Assembly: GCF_905475465.1 (NCBI RefSeq)
Contig: NC_062249.1
Location: 2,430,501 to 2,494,500, forward strand
From: Pieris napi
Taxonomy: Eukaryota > Arthropoda > Insecta > Lepidoptera > Pieridae
Length of the DNA: 64,000 nt
Reading direction: 5' to 3'
The translations under genes were made by a program, and so were the position numbers. The notes under the pieces were generated by a model, which was given only the letters and a program-made list of their open reading frames with translations, was not told the DNA's origin and searched no databases. Positions 57,601 to 64,000 of this stretch are shown one piece after another. Every line of letters begins with the position of its first letter. The stretch's first letter is position 1.

Positions 57601-58403
57601 TTTATCAGAAATACCTGAAGGTTTTCCTGTAACATTCGCAAGTCAGGATATATTTCACCAGTGATGTCATTTTCACGTAGATAGCTCAGTACTACATTAC
57701 AACAATATGTACAAACACGCAAATCACCAGCACACCCAAAAATTTGGCCTACAAGAAAAGGATTTTTAAATGTTTAAAGACCAACGAGATATGAACATTT
57801 AGCATTTAAACTTAGACTTATTAAGAGGAGAACAGACTATATATTAATTTAACTAATTAAAACCTGGCACACGTTGACTGCAACATCTTGAACAAAATAT
57901 CTGTCCACATACTCTACAATGATGTCTACGACGTAATGCTCCAAAACGTGCTGCACATTCATAACATTCCCGTGATATATCATCTGGCATCCAATATCTT
58001 GCTAGATCTGTGTCAGCATATCGAGTGCCACTCTAAGAATTAAGATGATAGTAAAATAAGATGATAAATATATTGTCACAAAATAAAACCATATTTACAA
58101 AGGCATAACTGTTCTTACTCCAGAACTGAAAACACTAATTTTTCTCATAACATTGCGGCCACTTTCAGTTGTCTGGCTGCATGAAGGATCATTTTTTAAA
58201 TCAACTTCTTTCTTACTAGGATCCTCGAGCTGAGTATATTTATCATCACGCGACATTTTATCTTCCGGGTGATCGTCACTTTCGTTTGGAGAAAATAAGG
58301 GTAATTTCCATAGTTTATTAAAAAACATTGTTACGCCACTCTGATTAGATTCAGATTCAAAGCGCGGAAACTCTGTGAGTTGAGAACTATCGTTGTTATC
58401 CAT
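32370..58403 (-). CDS. PIKfyve: PIKfyve/Fab1 phosphatidylinositol-3-phosphate 5-kinase, complete, 34 exons
   Basis: It makes PtdIns(3,5)P2 from PtdIns3P on endosome and lysosome membranes and controls their size and sorting. The gene reads on the minus strand from ATG 58403 to TAG 32370: 4,947 coding bases, 1,648 aa (human about 2,098, fly Fab1 about 1,809). Domains: FYVE zinc finger (about 105-172), DEP (about 235-305), TCP-1/CCT-like (about 378-640), Cys-rich region (about 930-1100) and C-terminal PIP kinase (about 1350-1645). All 34 exons have AC/CT (reverse GT/AG) borders and the phases close exactly. The first ATG is chosen because it opens the first exon, with no upstream in-frame start seen; its peptide is acidic. 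Individual exon coordinates are in the four block entries below. The exon 14 acceptor is the only uncertain junction. Confidence 0.96.
32640..32925 (+). mobile_element. Dispersed repeat 'D', copy in the last PIKfyve intron
   Basis: It starts 'aatcggttgtctgtaaagtc', has 'agtgacaacg' near the left end, a GC-rich 'agcgcggagtccgattgtgc' middle, and ends 'catgttttttcgtgcgtgca', 'gccggctccatcga' and 'gttgtcacgtcaaaa'. GTGACAACG and CGTTGTCAC-type ends are inverted. A second copy is at 43100-43325 and a reversed fragment at 48695-48805. The family is not named. Confidence 0.6.
33120..33420 (+). repeat. Dispersed repeat 'E'
   Basis: It begins 'tagctgcccccgcgaacttc' and includes 'ggggttgattgtagaggggt', 'aaaatttagggttgtatgta'. 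It is the forward counterpart of 9700-9870. A SINE-like reverse fragment (complement of 'ggtttgaacctacgacatca') lies just before it at 32900-33000. Confidence 0.5.
33555..33640 (-). repeat. Dispersed repeat 'A' fragment next to PIKfyve exon 33
   Basis: 'gcccatagacactcacattg' and 'cagaaggctcgcaagctcgc', then 'cttttaagaattgg', match the reverse copies at 35270 and 45140. It ends about 25 bp before the exon 33 donor. Confidence 0.6.
35270..35385 (-). repeat. Dispersed repeat 'A', reverse copy in PIKfyve intron 30
   Basis: 'taggaggcaaacgggcagga', 'ggctcacctgatgttaagtg', 'ataccgcccatagacacgca' and 'ccggcctttcaagaattgg'. It is the cleanest reverse tail of the family in this window. Confidence 0.7.
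37377..37475 (+). repeat. Dispersed repeat 'A' fragment in PIKfyve intron 28
   Basis: 'tggaaccagctacgcg', 'aaaaggccggcaacgcactc' and 'gcgagccttctggcattgtt' follow family order. The central part is shortened. Confidence 0.6.
38262..38400 (+). repeat. SINE, 5' truncated
   Basis: B-box-like GGTTCGATTCCCGG, 'tttgcaccgatagatt', 'tctatgtgcgcatttaactt', 'aaaacatcgtgaggaaaccg' and 'acccaaaaagtcaacggc'. It belongs to the family of 8897-9108 and lies in PIKfyve intron 26. Confidence 0.7.
38703..39517. other. PIKfyve intron 25
   Basis: AT-rich intronic sequence. An 83-codon open frame on the plus strand (38920-39171) has no recognisable product and consists mostly of AT-rich codons, so it is taken as chance. 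Confidence 0.6.
39926..40169 (+). repeat. 15-bp minisatellite in PIKfyve intron 24
   Basis: About 16 units of a 15-bp repeat of the form TCATCATGTTGCTG plus one base, alternating ATT/ATC and CTG/CAG. Because the unit is a multiple of 3, all frames stay open and give repetitive Val/Ile/Cys/His peptides. It is not a gene. Confidence 0.9.
40599..46922 (-). CDS. PIKfyve: PIKfyve exons 17-24: Cys-rich middle and linker
   Basis: Exons: 46739-46922, 45968-46099, 45388-45478, 44204-44403, 42981-43099, 41875-41997, 41678-41797 and 40599-40685. Residues about 900-1240. Recognisable segments: IVTMEMYGRHDISLGAFLEK then HKCPSPNC (compare human 'YGKNDLTLGTFLERYC...CPS'), FVHGDVCITI (human 'FVHGQGCVQI'), WSRCEACG (human 'YSWCRICK') and ISIDYDTKQMRDSLIAHL. 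Exon 24 is acidic and probably disordered. The exon 23 donor (GTAAGGGACC) borders a MITE, and the exon 21 acceptor borders repeat 'D'. Confidence 0.93.
41080..41310 (+). repeat. Dispersed repeat 'A', most complete plus-strand copy
   Basis: Order of modules: 'ttgccgctcaccaccgctat', 'gaaccagctgcccaaggaag', 'tatttccgaaccaatttgac', 'gggtccttcaagacaagaac', 'ttcttgaaaggccggtaacg', 'gcggcggtatcacctagcat' and 'aaggtgagcatcctgcccgt', then 'ttgcctcctattacat'. It is the best reference for the family. No conserved domain is seen in its translations. Confidence 0.7.
41399..41673 (+). mobile_element. MITE family 'B' copy touching the PIKfyve exon 23 donor
   Basis: The left end is diverged (GGAAGCCTTCAATTATCACG). 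The right end CTTGAACGGTCCC finishes at 41673. The next bases TTA (41674-41676) and C (41677) read in reverse as GTAA, the exon 23 splice donor. Flanks are ATA and TTA, so the 3-bp duplication is not intact here. Confidence 0.8.
42060..42116. repeat. 15-bp tandem repeat, three units
   Basis: 'gcgagtactaactt' plus one base repeats three times with little change. It is in PIKfyve intron 21. Confidence 0.75.
42345..42570 (+). repeat. Dispersed repeat 'C'
   Basis: It holds 'gttctcaaatcaagggcgta', 'aaggagctgcaaccattaca' and 'agcaggaggcatggtaaaat'. It is the reverse of 363-690 and lacks the second hairpin arm. Confidence 0.55.
42768..42925 (+). repeat. SINE, degenerate, in PIKfyve intron 21
   Basis: 'gtaggtgcgagtcccagct', 'cgtgtgcatatctt' and 'cgttccttagacccaatatg', then 'tctgcatgtcaggcacag', follow the order of the family at 8897-9108 with many substitutions. 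Confidence 0.5.
43100..43325 (+). mobile_element. Dispersed repeat 'D', copy touching the PIKfyve exon 21 acceptor
   Basis: 'aaaaatcgttgtttgtaaag', 'aacgtgacaacg', 'gcgtaacgggacaatgagtc', 'atgctttttcgtgcgtgcag' and 'gacgttgtcacgtcaaaa'. It begins within a few bases of the exon 21 acceptor (exon ends 43099), so the intron's polypyrimidine tract is probably repeat-derived. Confidence 0.6.
43326..44203. other. Remainder of PIKfyve intron 20
   Basis: AT-rich intronic DNA without recognisable repeats, except a short (CATA)n run at 44164-44184 just before exon 20. Confidence 0.6.
44425..44705. repeat. Complex minisatellite in PIKfyve intron 19
   Basis: Units of about 36 bp built on 'tatggtattagggtagtagc', with a longer period of about 110 bp. 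In some units an inverted 'taaccctaataccacccgg' is inserted, which can pair with the forward unit. The array starts about 20 bp upstream of exon 20. Confidence 0.85.
45140..45300 (-). repeat. Dispersed repeat 'A', reverse copy in PIKfyve intron 19
   Basis: 'gcaggaggtttactcgatgt', 'taagtgataccgccgcccat', 'ggacactcacttgccagaag' and 'ggttcctcacagtggtggtg'. It ends with the 5' module of the family. Confidence 0.7.
46589..46685. repeat. 22-bp AT-rich tandem repeat
   Basis: About four units of 'aatttgaaaaacatcaatta' plus two bases, each diverged. It is in PIKfyve intron 17. Confidence 0.75.
47122..51192 (-). CDS. PIKfyve: PIKfyve exons 14-16
   Basis: Exons: 50565-51192, 47806-47950 and 47122-47239. 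Exon 14 finishes the CCT-like domain (KTLMVLEGCAEPNLGCCILL, then RGGTQQELTRVKK, like human 'TLMFFEGC...LGCTIKLRGG') and continues into a Glu/Asp/Lys-rich linker. Exon 15 is proline-rich (VIPAPPRPIRPQPPHTP). The exon 14 acceptor is set at 51192 because the next upstream AG (51197) would put a stop in frame. An AG at about 51168 is another option. Intron 14 (47951-50564) holds the 1.4-kb palindromic element. Confidence 0.88.
47385..47480 (-). repeat. SINE tail fragment, reverse
   Basis: 'gttgatcaaggcctcctgtg' and 'cctgacacg' reverse the SINE tail. The related phrase 'ggtctgggcctcagatttct' is also at 39661 and 56506, and 'gggcctcagattt' at 32608. Confidence 0.5.
48470..48600 (-). mobile_element. 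Helitron-like (Lep1-type) fragment, reverse
   Basis: 'gaaatcggtccagtaatttc', 'ggagcctattcatttcaaac' and 'aaacctttcctctttataat', then 'attagtgtaga', reverse the start of the repeat at 13185. The 3' half is missing. Confidence 0.5.
48695..48805 (-). repeat. Dispersed repeat 'D' fragment, reverse
   Basis: 'attgtcccgttacgctcatt' and 'gtccgtaaacagaatttaca', then 'aacaaccagtttttt', reverse the left part of the copy at 43100. Confidence 0.55.
49045..50479 (-). mobile_element. 1,435-bp palindromic (fold-back) element in PIKfyve intron 14
   Basis: It is flanked by TA (49043-49044, 50480-50481) and has ends GACCAGTGC.../...GCACTGGTC. Arms 49067-49700 and 49813-50443 are near-identical inverted copies (a few percent differences by eye) around a 112-bp unique spacer (49701-49812). 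Each arm contains 'ttacggtcgatctgaggtcg', a G-run, 'ttatctcgatttccggcaaa' and a smaller inner palindrome around an AT run ('tcctatggtaaa...ttaccatag'). There is no coding sequence. Transcribed as part of the PIKfyve intron it would form a hairpin of over 600 bp. Confidence 0.92.
51602..58403 (-). CDS. PIKfyve: PIKfyve exons 1-13: N-terminus, FYVE, DEP and most of the CCT domain
   Basis: Exons: 58119-58403, 57864-58032, 57615-57748, 57370-57521, 56818-56901, 55613-55746, 55381-55497, 54604-54657, 54131-54289, 53188-53308, 52533-52641, 52236-52347 and 51602-51742. FYVE: WMPD at 109-112, RRRHHCRVCG at 129-138 and eight zinc cysteines (118, 121, 134, 137, 142, 145, 164, 167), all present, so PtdIns3P binding should be intact. 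DEP: YRLVRYSNVWRGCDVIQWVM to ADYGLYRPL. CCT-like: VRPICKAIEESGVEHIKLLL, VVVPGVVISKNVVHR, TVLLLDCSIAYQRVEGKL, RVVLVKGGVARGVQDALREQ and LGTCKNF, the apical-domain-like region that contacts VAC14 in the mammalian complex. Confidence 0.95.
52725..52985 (+). repeat. Two dispersed repeat 'A' fragments in PIKfyve intron 10
   Basis: 'tagggtccttcaaaagagcg' to 'gcggggtatcacttaatatc' (52725-52800), then 'gacatcagatgaggcgcctg' with 'cccgtttat' (52940-52980). They look like one copy split by about 140 bp of unrelated sequence. Confidence 0.55.
53468..53717. repeat. 16-bp minisatellite in PIKfyve intron 9
   Basis: About 16 units of AAGTTAGTTAGTTTAC, with some lacking a GTTA step or having G for A. It lies about 160 bp upstream of exon 10 on the minus strand. 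Confidence 0.9.
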
Positions 58404-58810
58404 TTTTATCTATACTATACAACTGAGTATCATTTAAACTGATTGTTTAATAAATAGCGAATTCAATTATTGTTTACAATTAAGAAAATTCTCAATCATG
58501 AAACAAAACTGTAAGGAACTAAATTCAGTCAGCTGTTCTGACATTCGGGTGACTTCTAATTGTCAAATGCAAGATATTTTTGTTGTCATAAATAAGACTG
58601 GCAAATGGCAATTGGCATTAGGTAGTTGTCTGTTGTTTAGGAATTAGGATTGTGACACTTTGAACTTGTGTAATTGTGTACCTAACGCCTTTAGCTTAAT
58701 TTGTTATTTAATTAATTATATAGATATTTTTATCATTAATATACTGAATTGATATTTTTTTAGAAGTATTTATATACTTACTGTTGTGTCATATAATAAA
58801 AAGGGGAACT
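58404..58810. promoter_or_regulatory. Divergent promoter region of PIKfyve and EMC8
   Basis: Only 407 bp separate the two start codons, and both genes read outward. No convincing TATA box is seen at a fitting position. Repeated TGTCAAA/TTGTCAT/GGCAAATGGCAA words cluster at 58555-58620 and resemble words just upstream of ENTR1. A shared bidirectional promoter is inferred from spacing. Confidence 0.6.
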
Positions 58811-60013
58811 ATGGGTGAAGTAACGTTTACAACTAGTGCTTATGCAAAAATGATTCTTCACGCAGCCAAATATCCGCATTGTGCTATTAACGGCATTCTC
58901 CTCGCGGATGGTAGTAAAGTTAAAGATGATGCTAAAAACCCAGACCTTGATATTGTGGACGCTATGCCTTTATTCCACCATAGTCATAACCTAACACCAA
59001 TGGCTGAAGTTGCTCTAACACAGGTATGTGGTTTTTAAGTGGCTTAACTAATTTAATAATAATTATAACGTGGTTGTTTCAAAACATAAGACATCTTTAA
59101 TGATTTAAAATTGTTGTGGTATTGCTTTCAGATAGATAACATGGCTCAGACAGATAATCGTATAATAGTAGGATATTATGCTGCTTGTGAAAACTATAAT
59201 GACAGTAGTGTAGAGAAGTGTCCAAGTACAAAAATTGCTGAGAAAATAGCAGAATTCTTCCCATCTGCACTTTTTGCTGTGGTAAATATATTTTATAATT
59301 ATTGTATCTATCTACCTACTTAATTATTTTAAGAAAATATGGTCCTTTTAAATAAAATAATATGGGAAATCTTATAAATATGAAAGTAATTGTTTTACAT
59401 ATTTTCATTACAAACCCTTGTATATAAAAGTGCTTTATATTTTTTATAGATTGAAAATAAAAAGTTAGCCAGAAATATGACATCACCAGCGTTAAAAATT
59501 CATCGATTTAATGATGGAAAGTGGAAACTTCAAGAAACTAGTAAATTATTGTTCCGTGAGTTTTAGATTTAATTAATTAATTAATTTAATTTAACAGAAT
59601 TCAAAAGTAAAACCATAATTTGTTCAAACTCCCTGCTCATTTTGGTAACATAAGTTACAAGTTAGTTTTAAGCCACTATTACCGCTAATAAGCATAACTA
59701 TTTAGCTATTTATTTAGATATTATATTAAGATATTTGTAGAGATCTCAGAACTACACTTTTATATTGTATATTTCTTTTAGCTAGTCTTTATGTTGAAAA
59801 TTTGTGAAATTATAAATAAAAATACATATTATTTTTACAGCTCCCCCTCTACAGCAATCTGAAGTTTTAGAGTTAGTGTCACATTTACTCCAGTGGGAAG
59901 CGTCTAAGGATTTGGTTGACTTTGACAATTATCTAGACGATATGTCACAAGATTGGAGCAATGTTGGTATTGAAAAGGTGGTTCAGAAGGTTACAGAAAA
60001 ATTTGAGTCTTAA
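58811..60013 (+). CDS. EMC8: ER membrane protein complex subunit 8/9, complete, 4 exons
   Basis: Exons: 58811-59023, 59132-59281, 59450-59555 and 59841-60013; 213 aa, matching human EMC8/EMC9 at about 210. The start is the ATG giving MGEVTFTTSAYAKMILHAAK, aligned with the usual N-terminus; an in-frame ATG 27 nt upstream (58784) is less likely. The fold is a degenerate MPN/JAMM domain (UPF0172). Visible family landmarks are NGILLAD, DAMPLFHHSHNLTPMAEVAL, IIVGYYAACENYND and the C-terminal helices. EMC8 lies on the cytosolic side of the ER insertase that places tail-anchored and multipass proteins. Insects have one gene where vertebrates have EMC8 and EMC9. Confidence 0.95.
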
Positions 60014-60318
60014 CAACATAATTCTGTTAGTCAAATTCGGCTTACTTATGAGCACTTTTTCCACTACACTTGCAATTAGCCTTTAAGAATAGTTTCAAAT
60101 TAACTAAATTGAAATCATGGCCATCTGCGTGGACACTGGGTTATTGGGATTCATAATATTAAATAATAATAATACCTGGAAGTGTAGTGTAATGTAGGGT
60201 TGATATTTTGTTGTTATTTTTTGTTTCTATATATTGAGGCAATGTATGAAATAGGTATGATAAATGCATTTATGTCAAGTAGACAAAACTTATGACAAAA
60301 ATTATATTTACTTCCTTA

Positions 60319-60393
60319 TTTATTCAAGTATAGATATTTTCATTAAATTGGTATGTGTAATAAAAAGTGATTATTTAACAAAGTATATTTATT
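60319..60393. terminator. Overlapping poly(A) signals of EMC8 and AARSD1
   Basis: On the plus strand, AATAAA for EMC8 is at 60359-60364. On the minus strand, AATAAA for AARSD1 is at 60393-60388 (11 nt after its stop) and 60324-60319. If these are used, the two mRNAs overlap at their 3' ends. Confidence 0.55.
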
Positions 60394-60404
60394 ACAATAA
60401 ATAC

Positions 60405-62892
60405 TTAGTTGAGGTCATTAAAATAGTCTTCTATTAGTTTCTTACATTTATTGATACCACTTAAGTCAGAAGCCTTTCCTTGAAACTTCCCATGTTTAAA
60501 TGCACCTTTTGCTTTTAAAATCTCTGTTATCCTATAAAATAAACAAAAATTTATGAATACTCAGTCTTTACTTAGTCTTTAAATCTGAAGTCAGAAATTT
60601 ATTAAATTATTTGCGTGCATATTAGCTTTAAAATTTTTATATTGATAAAATCAAATGACTAAGTATTTAATAATCACATGGAAAATTAACTTATAATATT
60701 TTTAAACTTTATAACAAATTCTATTTAATAATTTCCCACATATCAATTGTAATTGCTAGGTATAATAGTTTTCTATTAAATACACACTCTTGTCCCCAAT
60801 TTCCACTATATATCTGCCTACCATCAGGAAAGAATTATTCTATTGCTGAAAATCAAACATCAGACTTCCGTAACATCGGGTAAACATGCTATGCCTCCAT
60901 AGCAACAACAACTCAACCTCTATAGCAATTAAGGAAATTGTTTTAAAAAATACTTACTGTGCTCCTAATACATTACAATGTTCCTCTGGTCCTTGAATAA
61001 TAATTTGTCCTTCTTTAGGTTTATCAGGTTCCTCAGAAGCACAAAATATAAACAGCCCCTCCTTTTCCAATCCTTTACATATGGCCCTATTGAATTCGGG
61101 TGTTGCTTCTTTTTTAAACATAAACACATATTTAGGCTTCGGTTGATTGTTTATAACCCTCTCAATTTCATACTGAGCCAATTCAGTAAGGACATTTTGT
61201 AGGTTTTTGTTAACTGTTTTAAAATTTTTCTGCAATTTTTGAATAAGTTCTTCATGTCTTGTAGGATCGTTTCTGAAATAGAATTTATCAAAATGAGTAT
61301 GAAATCTATCACAAATCTTTAAATTTGAAAAAAATTAGATCACAACTATAATACTTTCATTTTTAAAGAAAATACATACTTCAATATGCCAGTTAGAGCT
61401 TTCTCCTTGTCCAACATATTTTGGAAAATGTTTATTACACGATTTCCAACCAAAAATCTCAAATTAGTCTTTCCTTTCTTGCCTGGTTCTGCACCTAACA
61501 GTTTAATAACTTGTAATTGACTGAAATAAATATAATAAAGTACAATTCTAGTGGTGGTATAATACAGAAAATATTTATTATTACTTATTTTGGCATTGGT
61601 CAACTAATAAAATATCTTGCCTCTTATTTCTCAAGGACAATTACCTTAAATTTGACACATGGGTACCACAGCACATATTTTCATCAACATCTCCAATACA
61701 TATAATTCTGATTGTGTCCATACAGTCATTAGGCAAGCCCCGTAAATGTGCCTGTTATGCAACATAAATAAATGAATATAATAATATATATGGGATTAAT
61801 AAATATAAATTTCATATATAACAACACCCTGCTCAGTGTAAGGGCGCCTTTGTCTGAATTTTTTCCTTAATATGTAGTTCTTAACCTAAAAAGATGATTT
61901 TATTAAAGCAATATGGTAAAAATTTTATCCTTACCTTATCTAAATTGGGGTCTTTTGCTTTACATAACTTAACTTTAACAGGTAATGCTGATTGTATTAA
62001 TGAATTACATCTTTGTTCTACGTTTTGTAATATTTTGGGATCAACACTTGGTGTATCTATTTCAATGTAACTATCATCAGAACCAAGCCACCAGCTTGTT
62101 GTTGGTAAATCATGCTCTTTCTCTAATATAGCTGACAGCAGGTGTTGTCCTGTAAGAATAGAATATGTCTAAACTGTTAAACTTATAGTATAGTTTAGTT
62201 ATTTTTAACTTAACTATAACTTAATATAAATAACCCACTGTACTATACCTTAATGAAATGGACATTATCAATTAGACATTTATTACCTGAATGTTGTTGC
62301 ATGTGGTCAAATCTCCTTTCCCAATTTATTTTTAGAGTCACATTAGTTCCTACTTCAATCGGCTCCTTGGTGAAGTGAAGAGCTTCCTCACCCTTTCGAA
62401 GAACTTGCAAGACTTTTACTTCATTTAGCCACCCCAAATCATGTGGCTTAAAAACAAAATTAGGGTCAACATTTCAAAAGCACTAATAATTTATGTAACA
62501 GTATTCTAAAAATAATTAGGGTAAAGTTTCAACAAGTGGTAGAACCTACTTAGCTTGATATTTGAACATCCAAATTGATTGGCATGACTTTGAAATAATG
62601 GAAACTACTTACTTGACCACCTCCAGCTGGGAAAAGAATTGTGTTCTCAACTGTTATTTGGTAACCCTGGAATTTTGTTGATTTGCCATATTCTACTATT
62701 GGCTCCGTAGTTGACTCGCATTTAACCACTTTAGAAGTAAACTGCCAATGAACCAAAATAGTTTTTTTATATTATTACTGAGATATCAATTATGGATGTA
62801 AAATTCAAACAATAACATAAGTAACTTTAAGTTTACTCACTTAGCTTACTAACCTCTTTTAAAAAGCTATCTTCTTGGCATTTAAATACCAT
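60405..62892 (-). CDS. AARSD1: Alanyl-tRNA editing protein AARSD1 (AlaX-type), complete, 8 exons
   Basis: Exons: 62854-62892, 62613-62741, 62287-62446, 61935-62149, 61645-61751, 61380-61520, 60958-61272 and 60405-60531; 410 aa (human 412). It is a free-standing relative of the alanyl-tRNA synthetase editing domain that removes Ser or Gly from mischarged tRNA-Ala in the cytosol. The start is the ATG giving MVFKCQEDSFLKEF. Editing-site features: FPAGGGQP (about 51-57), HMQQHSGQHLL with zinc ligands His104 and His108, and CCGTH with Cys208 and His212. The C-terminal half (about 220-410) has a Lys-rich helical stretch and a DHHA1-like end (PEFNRAICKGLEKEGLF, HCNVLGAQITEILKAKGAFK). All ligands are present, so it should be active. 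Confidence 0.95.
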
Positions 62893-64000
62893 TTTGAGCG
62901 GTACCAAAATTTTGAAATTACACTGAAGAATATTTCTGTAATCAATTTTTCTTTTGCCGAAGAAAAATATTTAGAAATTAGAATATTCGAAATATTAGGA
63001 ACACAACCGGATTTCAATTTTCAGAATCACTTCGGAATCGGAAACTCTAAAAATATTACACATAGGGATGTGACATTCTGCATAAAAAATAATAGATTTT
63101 TTGATTAATCGATTTTTCCTAATTTTTGAATTCATTCAAAATAAACACGTTACATATTTATCATGGTTTTCTTCATTAAAAAAAAAATAGAAATTATAAA
63201 CACAAATTAAAGTTTAAGATTAATCAAAATCGAAATTAACCTAATCTCGTTTTAATAGATTTTGGTGAAATTTGATAGATGAGTATAATGTATATGCCTT
63301 TTTAGTAGCACATATTGGTATGTTATTTAAAGCTGGTGGCTTCAACACATTTACACTTTGAGCTTGTGTACTGTGTAGTGTCTGTGAAAAGCGAGAGGCA
63401 GAGGCGTGATGTCAAACTGAAATACATCATGAAAAGACTGTCCGTCTCTCTCGCGCTCGGTCAAGCTTATGAGTATAAAATTGACAGCTATTGTTTTGCT
63501 TTTGCTACTGTTTATGTTGATCTTTACTGTACATGTTGATATTTTTTCAAACATTACCAGGACAATCTCGTGAAATGGTTCACAATGTTTTTAATTATTT
63601 TAAGCACCTTAATAAAAACAGTTAAATGAAAAATTGTTATTTTTAATTGGACATCCGATGTGATTGGGGTTTCTAAGACGAGTATTGAAAGAATTGTTAG
63701 TGAAGTAAGTAAGTGAAGTGTGTTGAGCTAGATGGAGCTTATGACGAAAAATTAAAATTATTTACACAAACTACTCTTTTACGTTCTTGGTTGGGCTTAG
63801 AACTTTTGGATCCACTCTCGTATGCACATAATATTTATATCAATTTGACACATTTTTATTTATTTACAACCCACCCAACCTTACTAAAACCAGAGTAGAC
63901 TAAAATATATAGCTTGGCAATAAAGTCATATTTTTAAACATTCTGTATAGTGAAATTGCATTAGTGTGAGTACTGTGAACGCGCCAGCTTTCGATAACCG
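62893..64000. other. Upstream of AARSD1; no recognised gene
   Basis: AT-rich. At 63645-63712 the plus strand can be read SDVIGVSKTSIERIVSEVSK, followed by a stop. It looks like a helix-turn-helix of a transposase or similar protein, but there is too little to classify. 63395-63465 has a purine-rich then pyrimidine-rich patch (complement-like GAGAG/CTCTC) resembling 3511-3560. Confidence 0.4.

Noticed and set aside
61645..61751. Suspected one-base deletion in the AARSD1 CCGTH exon
   Set aside because: Recounting gives 107 bases, and the phase fits both neighbouring exons, so the frame is intact.
63713..63898. 61-codon open frame at the right edge
   Set aside because: It has no known motif and does not continue the helix-turn-helix-like reading just upstream, which is in another frame.

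Overview
The window is nuclear DNA of an insect, almost certainly a moth or butterfly. It is AT-rich, its genes are split into many short exons, and it is strewn with tRNA-derived SINEs, MITEs and other repeats of the kind common in Lepidoptera. Five conserved eukaryotic genes can be read exon by exon. Splice phases agree at every junction, so their exon coordinates are firm unless an entry says otherwise.

Layout. (1) 1-6436: repeats only, including a 1,154-bp hAT transposon with an exact 8-bp target duplication. (2) 6437-11742, plus strand: the last two coding exons of a TMEM64-type membrane protein; its 5' part lies left of the window. (3) 11743-17855: no convincing gene. (4) 17856-22192, plus: a complete seven-exon ENTR1/SDCCAG3 homologue. 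(5) 22193-27123: no gene. (6) 27124-32056: a structurally complete DIRS-type tyrosine-recombinase retrotransposon on the minus strand, with perfect 170-bp inverted terminal repeats but decayed coding regions. (7) 58403-32370, minus: a complete 34-exon PIKfyve/Fab1 lipid kinase (1,648 aa), whose introns carry MITEs, minisatellites and a 1.4-kb palindromic element. (8) 58811-60013, plus: EMC8/9, four exons, divergent from PIKfyve across 407 bp. (9) 62892-60405, minus: AARSD1, an alanyl-tRNA editing protein with eight exons, convergent with EMC8. (10) 62893-64000: no recognised gene.

ENTR1 and PIKfyve both act on endosomes, EMC8 belongs to the ER membrane insertase, and AARSD1 clears mischarged tRNA. 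I see no sign of a joint pathway; this is ordinary eukaryotic gene neighbourhood. The most unusual material is in the mobile DNA: the DIRS element, the fold-back element family, and two repeats lying directly against PIKfyve splice sites.
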